Shown one piece after another: positions 3,206 through 6,882 of a stretch of 6,882 bases of DNA (position 1 is the first letter of the stretch; each line of letters opens with the position of its first letter). Under the pieces are notes generated by a model, which searched no databases, was not told the origin of the DNA, and saw only the letters and a program-made list of their open reading frames with translations. The stretch lies in the NCBI GenBank assembly GCA_029933115.1, contig JAOZOT010000187.1, forward strand, positions 1-6,882, written 5' to 3'. This DNA is from Anaerolineae bacterium (lineage in GTDB: Bacteria; Chloroflexota; Anaerolineae; E26-bin7). The position numbers and the translations under genes are program-made.

Positions 3206-5149
3206 ATGAGTCGCTCGCAGTTGAAGGAGCAATTGTCATCCATCCCGGCCAAGCCCGGCGTCTACCTGATGAAAGATGAGAATGGCAGGGTCATCTATGT
3301 AGGCAAGGCGGTGAACCTGCGCAACCGGGTGCGCTCCTATTTTCACGCCTCGGCCGACCGCTCTCCCAAGACGCATTACCTGAAGCAGGACATCGCCGAT
3401 CTGGATTTCATCGTCACCGCTTCGGAGCTGGAAGCACTCATCCTGGAGTGCAACCTGATCAAGAAGTACCAGCCTCGCTACAACGTGAGGCTCAAAGATG
3501 ACAAACGCTATCCCTACATCAAAATCACCTGGCAGGAACCATACCCCCGCATCTACATTGTCCGTCAAATGCAAAACGACGGTGCGAAATACTACGGCCC
3601 CTTCACCGCTACCTGGGCTGTCTCTCAGACCTTGGACTTGTTGCGCAAGATCTTCCCTTATCTGACCTGCAAACGGGAGATCACAGGCCAAGACAAACGA
3701 GCTTGTCTCTACTATCACATCGGTCGCTGTCCTGGGCCCTGCATTGGCGCTGTGTCTCAGGAAGAGTATCGCGCCCTGGTGAGCCAAATCTGCCGCTTCC
3801 TGGAAGGCAAATCAGAGGAGATCATAGACGACCTGCGCGCTCAAATGATGGCCGCTGCAGAAAAGCTAGAGTTCGAACGAGCCGCAGCCCTGCGCGATCA
3901 AATCGCCGCTCTGGAGCGAGTCATTGAGCGTCAGAGGGTCGTTTCATCGGCCCTGGCCGACGAGGATGTCATCGCCTTCGCCCGTCAGGATGGCGACGCC
4001 TGCGTGCAAGTCTTCTTCATCCGCCGGGGCAAGCTCATTGGGCGGGAGTACTTTGTCCTGGAGGGCACCGCCAACGAGGATGCCAGGCAGATCATGACCT
4101 CCTTTGTTAAACAGTTCTACGACAAAGCCGCCTACGTACCATCTGAGATCCTTTTGCAGAGCGAGATTGACGAGGCTTTGATCATCCAATCCTGGCTGAG
4201 GAGCAAACGAGGCACCAAAGTGACGCTCAAGGTGCCCCGGCGAGGGCAAAAAAAGGAACTTGTCCAGATGGCGGCCGAGAATGCGGCCGAGACCCTGGCT
4301 CACCTGCGAGCCCAATGGCTGCTCGACGAGGGCAAAAGCGTGGAAGCCCTGGCCGAGTTGCAGGAACATCTAGACCTGGCCCACCCTCCGGCTCGCATCG
4401 AGTGCTACGATGTCTCCAACATCCAGGGGAAGGCAGCTACAGGAAGCATGGTGGTTTTTGTCAAAGGTGTGCCCAGAAAAAGTGATTATCGGCGCTTCAA
4501 AATCCGCACTGTCGAGGGAGCCGATGACTATGCCATGATGAAAGAGGTTCTGAGAAGAAGGTTCCGCCGGGCGGTCTCTGCGGAGTCTGCCCTGAGCAGA
4601 GGGTTCAGGGCAGAGGGAGAAGCAAAGCCGAAAGAGGACAGGGCCGCTCGGCCAGACGCGCCTCAACGGCCTGGCCGGACAGGTTTGAGTTCGGCCAAGT
4701 CTCACGATGAAGCCTGGACGATCCTGCCCGATTTGGTCATTGTGGACGGGGGTAAGGGGCAACTCAACGCCGCTCTGGAGGTGCTGGACGAATACGGTTT
4801 GAGAGAAGCTGTGCCGGTGGTGGGCCTGGCCAAAGAGCGGGAGGCAATCTTTGTCCCCGGCCAACCGGAGCCCATCCTGCTGCCCCGTGGCTCTCAGGGA
4901 CTTTTTTTGGTGCAGCGTATCCGCGACGAGGCTCATCGCTTCGCTCTCCAGTATCACCGCCGTTTGAGGGAGAAGCGGACTTTGACCTCAACCTTGGAGG
5001 AAATACCCGGTATTGGCCCTAAACGCCGTCAGGCTCTCCTTAAGCATTTCGGCTCTCTTGAGAGCATCCGCGAAGCCACAGTGGAGGAGTTGATGGCCGT
5101 ACCCGGCATGACCCGTCGAGCGGCGGAGCAGGTGAAGGAGTATCTGTAA
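3206..5149 (+). CDS. uvrC: Excinuclease ABC subunit C (UvrC)
   Basis: The dual-incision nuclease of nucleotide excision repair: it joins UvrB at damaged DNA and cuts 3' and then 5' of the lesion. At 647 residues it is slightly longer than usual. The N-terminal GIY-YIG nuclease shows GVY (18-20), IYVGKA (30-35) and R41 (3' incision). Four cysteines (155, 167, 175, 179) in the CLYYHIGRCPGPC region match the family's iron-sulfur-type Cys set. A UVR helix pair that binds UvrB spans about 203-240. The RNase H-like nuclease (5' incision) shows YDVSN (D402), ADDY (D441), VDGGKGQ (D514) and DEAHRFA (H577), so the catalytic set is complete. The C-terminal helix-hairpin-helix DNA-binding region covers about 596-647. 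An extra Arg/Ala/Pro-rich stretch (about 457-503) sits between D441 and D514. The ATG at 3206 has a modest GAGGG 7 bases upstream. The next gene starts 26 bases downstream. Confidence 0.98.
   Translation: MSRSQLKEQLSSIPAKPGVYLMKDENGRVIYVGKAVNLRNRVRSYFHASADRSPKTHYLKQDIADLDFIVTASELEALILECNLIKKYQPRYNVRLKDDKRYPYIKITWQEPYPRIYIVRQMQNDGAKYYGPFTATWAVSQTLDLLRKIFPYLTCKREITGQDKRACLYYHIGRCPGPCIGAVSQEEYRALVSQICRFLEGKSEEIIDDLRAQMMAAAEKLEFERAAALRDQIAALERVIERQRVVSSALADEDVIAFARQDGDACVQVFFIRRGKLIGREYFVLEGTANEDARQIMTSFVKQFYDKAAYVPSEILLQSEIDEALIIQSWLRSKRGTKVTLKVPRRGQKKELVQMAAENAAETLAHLRAQWLLDEGKSVEALAELQEHLDLAHPPARIECYDVSNIQGKAATGSMVVFVKGVPRKSDYRRFKIRTVEGADDYAMMKEVLRRRFRRAVSAESALSRGFRAEGEAKPKEDRAARPDAPQRPGRTGLSSAKSHDEAWTILPDLVIVDGGKGQLNAALEVLDEYGLREAVPVVGLAKEREAIFVPGQPEPILLPRGSQGLFLVQRIRDEAHRFALQYHRRLREKRTLTSTLEEIPGIGPKRRQALLKHFGSLESIREATVEELMAVPGMTRRAAEQVKEYL
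4574..4714 (+). repeat. Palindrome-rich in-frame insertion in uvrC
   Basis: This stretch encodes UvrC residues about 457-503, a segment without recognisable conserved motifs between two catalytic Asp motifs. Its DNA contains a perfect 10-bp inverted repeat, TCTGCCCTGA (4586-4595) with TCAGGGCAGA (4605-4614). It also has GGCCG/CGGCC (4642-4646/4649-4653) and CGGCCAG/CTGGCCG (4649-4655/4671-4677). The boundaries are approximate. Whether it arose from an inserted repeat or is an ordinary lineage-specific loop cannot be settled from this copy alone. Confidence 0.45.
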
Positions 5150-5175
5150 AGGCGTGCGCAAAGCGAGGAAAAGAT

Positions 5176-6843
5176 GTGAACGAGTTAGCGACGCGGCTGA
5201 GGACTTGTCTTCTCTTTGAGGATTTGTCTGAAAATGAACTGGAATATCTGGCCTCTCTCGCCAAAGTCCAACGCTACCCCGAGGGCACGGTCGTGATCCG
5301 CCAGGGAGATCCAGGAGATGCCTTCTACGTGGTCCTTTCGGGTCACTTGGAGGTGTTTCGGACGGACAAGAAAGGGCTGGAGAGGACCATCAATTATCAC
5401 CTGGCCGGCCATTACTTCGGTGAGGGAGCTCTTTTCACCGGCAAGCCCAGGGTAGCTACCGTCAGAACTATGGATGACGTAGAGTTGGCCGTTTTCGACA
5501 AGGCAGCCTTTGAACAATTGTGCTCAAGGCATCCCGACATCAGGGACTATCTCATCCGCACTCGGGTTGACTTCCCTGGCCGTCAATCAGATGAGGTGGC
5601 TGACGTACATACTCGCAGGCACCCCTACGCGGTGATTGAGCGGTTCTTTCTCCCCGTGCTGATTCTTGCGCTTGTGGTTGGTATCTCTTTCGCTCTCTCC
5701 CTTTTTCCAGGGTCTCCCCTTCGAGCCATCCTGCCGTGGACCTGGGTCGTTTTTTCTGTGCTGTGGCTGCTTTGGGCTGTCTTGCTTTACATAGACTGGA
5801 TCAACGACACTTTTATCGTCAGCACCAAGCGGGTGATTCACATTGAGCGGGTTCTCTTCCTGCGCGAAGAGCGTCGTGAAGCGCCTATTGACCAGGTGCT
5901 GTCGGTTACCATGAGAACCCCTACACTGATGGCGCGGCTGCTGGGCTTTGGCACCCTGGTCATCCGCACGGCCAGCCTGGGAAATCCGATTGTCTTCGAT
6001 CACCTGGCAGAGGCCGGGCGGATTCAGCAGGTTATTCTGGAGCTGCGGGACCGAGCCAGGGCCTACCGGGTAGCCGCCGAAAAAGGGCAACGGCGCCGCA
6101 TATTACAGAAGCACCTCGGCTTGCAGAAAGGCCAGGCAGAATTGTTGATACCGCAGCCTCCGCCACCGCTACCCAAACCGCAGAGGACGCTGTATCGTCT
6201 CCTGGACTATTTCATACCTCGTATGAAGTTGGTGAAATCTGATGAGGTGACGTGGCGCAAACATTGGTTGGTCCTGCTTAAAAAAGTGGCCATGCCTCTT
6301 CTGAGCTTGTGCCTGCCCATCGGCCTGATACTCGCTTCGTTCTTCCCTCTGCCCTTGATCGGGCAGGTTAGCGCTTGGCCTATTTTCCCCTATCTCATGA
6401 TACTGAGTGTGCTCCTGCTTCTCCCCCTCCTCGGCTGGCTGTGGTGGCGTTACGAGGATTGGCGCAATGACATCTATACTGTCACCGCGACCTCGATTAT
6501 AGACCGGGAGAGCGCTCCCTTTGGATTTCGAGAGCACAAGCGGGTAGGCTCTCTTGAGGACATTGAGAGCGTCTATTCCCACGTGCCGAATTTCCTGGCC
6601 AAAGTGCTCAACCTTGGCGATGTTGTTATTGACACGGCAGGCTCGCCGGCAGCCTACACCTTTGAGTCGGTTCACGACCCCCTTGCCGTGCAGCAAGAGA
6701 TCTTCTCGCGGATGCGTGCCTACCGCGAGTGGAAGAGCCAGAGCGAAAGCCAGGCAGAGATGGAAAGGTGGGCCGACTGGTTCGCCGAGTACCACAGGTT
6801 GGTGTCTGAAAAAGAGCCGATGGAAGGCGAACCGCGCCCATAG
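5176..6843 (+). CDS. Cyclic nucleotide-binding domain protein with duplicated TM/bacterial PH-like modules
   Basis: A 555-residue membrane protein, probably a cNMP-responsive envelope or signalling protein of unknown role. An N-terminal cyclic-nucleotide-binding domain (about 12-128) contains the phosphate-binding cassette FGEGALFTGKPRVATV (81-96), with the expected Glu83 and Arg92. Two similar modules follow. Module 1 has TM segments near 158-176 and 187-206 and a bPH2-like beta domain (about 209-290). Module 2 has TM segments near 371-390 and 403-424 and a PH-like domain (about 428-512). A helical, proline-rich linker (291-335, PPPPLPKP) separates them. The modules share an entry motif (YIDWINDTFIVS against YEDWRNDIYTVT) and an L-x-D/N-L/F-G-x-x-V-I-x-T-A motif. 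The C-terminus is charged and probably helical. Translation starts at GTG 5176, with GAGGAA 5 bases upstream; the ATG at 5174 runs straight into a stop. It lies 26 bases after uvrC and is probably in its operon. No helix-turn-helix is seen, so it is not a Crp-type regulator. Confidence 0.85.
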   Translation: MNELATRLRTCLLFEDLSENELEYLASLAKVQRYPEGTVVIRQGDPGDAFYVVLSGHLEVFRTDKKGLERTINYHLAGHYFGEGALFTGKPRVATVRTMDDVELAVFDKAAFEQLCSRHPDIRDYLIRTRVDFPGRQSDEVADVHTRRHPYAVIERFFLPVLILALVVGISFALSLFPGSPLRAILPWTWVVFSVLWLLWAVLLYIDWINDTFIVSTKRVIHIERVLFLREERREAPIDQVLSVTMRTPTLMARLLGFGTLVIRTASLGNPIVFDHLAEAGRIQQVILELRDRARAYRVAAEKGQRRRILQKHLGLQKGQAELLIPQPPPPLPKPQRTLYRLLDYFIPRMKLVKSDEVTWRKHWLVLLKKVAMPLLSLCLPIGLILASFFPLPLIGQVSAWPIFPYLMILSVLLLLPLLGWLWWRYEDWRNDIYTVTATSIIDRESAPFGFREHKRVGSLEDIESVYSHVPNFLAKVLNLGDVVIDTAGSPAAYTFESVHDPLAVQQEIFSRMRAYREWKSQSESQAEMERWADWFAEYHRLVSEKEPMEGEPRP

Positions 6844-6882
6844 ATTCGGTGTAGCAGTTTAGTTTTGTGAGGGCACTCGGCC

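Noticed and set aside
4370..4957. 195-residue minus-strand frame inside uvrC
   Set aside because: Shadow of a well-conserved UvrC nuclease domain; no upstream signals or recognisable motifs.
1..6882. CRISPR array, phage or toxin-antitoxin system
   Set aside because: No regularly spaced direct repeats, no phage genes and no paired small toxin/antitoxin genes were found.

Overview
The window is a gene-dense stretch of bacterial chromosome, moderately GC-rich. Codon use looks even across the genes, and I see no phage or plasmid genes. The likely source is a member of the Chloroflexota (Anaerolineae-like). The clues are a membrane-anchored TPR protein flanked by Thr/Pro (TPTPT-type) linkers, a DUF4126 membrane protein, a CIRCE/HrcA-controlled groES, and a cyclic-nucleotide-binding/PH-like membrane protein next to uvrC. 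This placement is inference from protein style, not from a marker gene.

Layout. Minus strand, left part: groES (17-316) has a perfect CIRCE operator and its own promoter. A Shine-Dalgarno-like tract at the left edge suggests that groEL follows just outside the window. Behind it lies a 386-residue TPR protein (456-1616, minus), driven by a strong extended -10 promoter at 1782-1810. The 520-bp divergent intergenic region (1617-2136) holds a 154-bp quasi-palindromic element with 15-bp perfect terminal inverted repeats and an exact 8-bp flanking direct repeat. I read it as a MITE-type non-autonomous insertion, lodged 3 bp upstream of the TPR promoter. Plus strand, right part: an extended -10 promoter (2081-2109) serves a DUF4126 membrane protein (2137-2709) and a 67-residue single-pass protein with four consecutive cysteines (2743-2946). 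A strong bulged hairpin (2994-3036) and a structured leader precede uvrC (3206-5149). Twenty-six bases after uvrC comes a 555-residue protein (5176-6843) that joins a cyclic-nucleotide-binding domain to two tandem TM-hairpin/bacterial-PH-like modules. The last 39 bases hold nothing I can name.

How the parts relate. groES (with the presumed groEL) is the heat-shock chaperonin operon. UvrC is the dual nuclease of nucleotide excision repair. The CNBD/PH protein is probably co-transcribed with uvrC, but no functional link is evident. The TPR, DUF4126 and small Cys-rich proteins have no assignable function. The most notable items are the intact structured MITE-like element with its target duplication, the duplicated TM-PH architecture fused to a CNBD, and a palindrome-rich in-frame insertion in the nuclease domain of UvrC.
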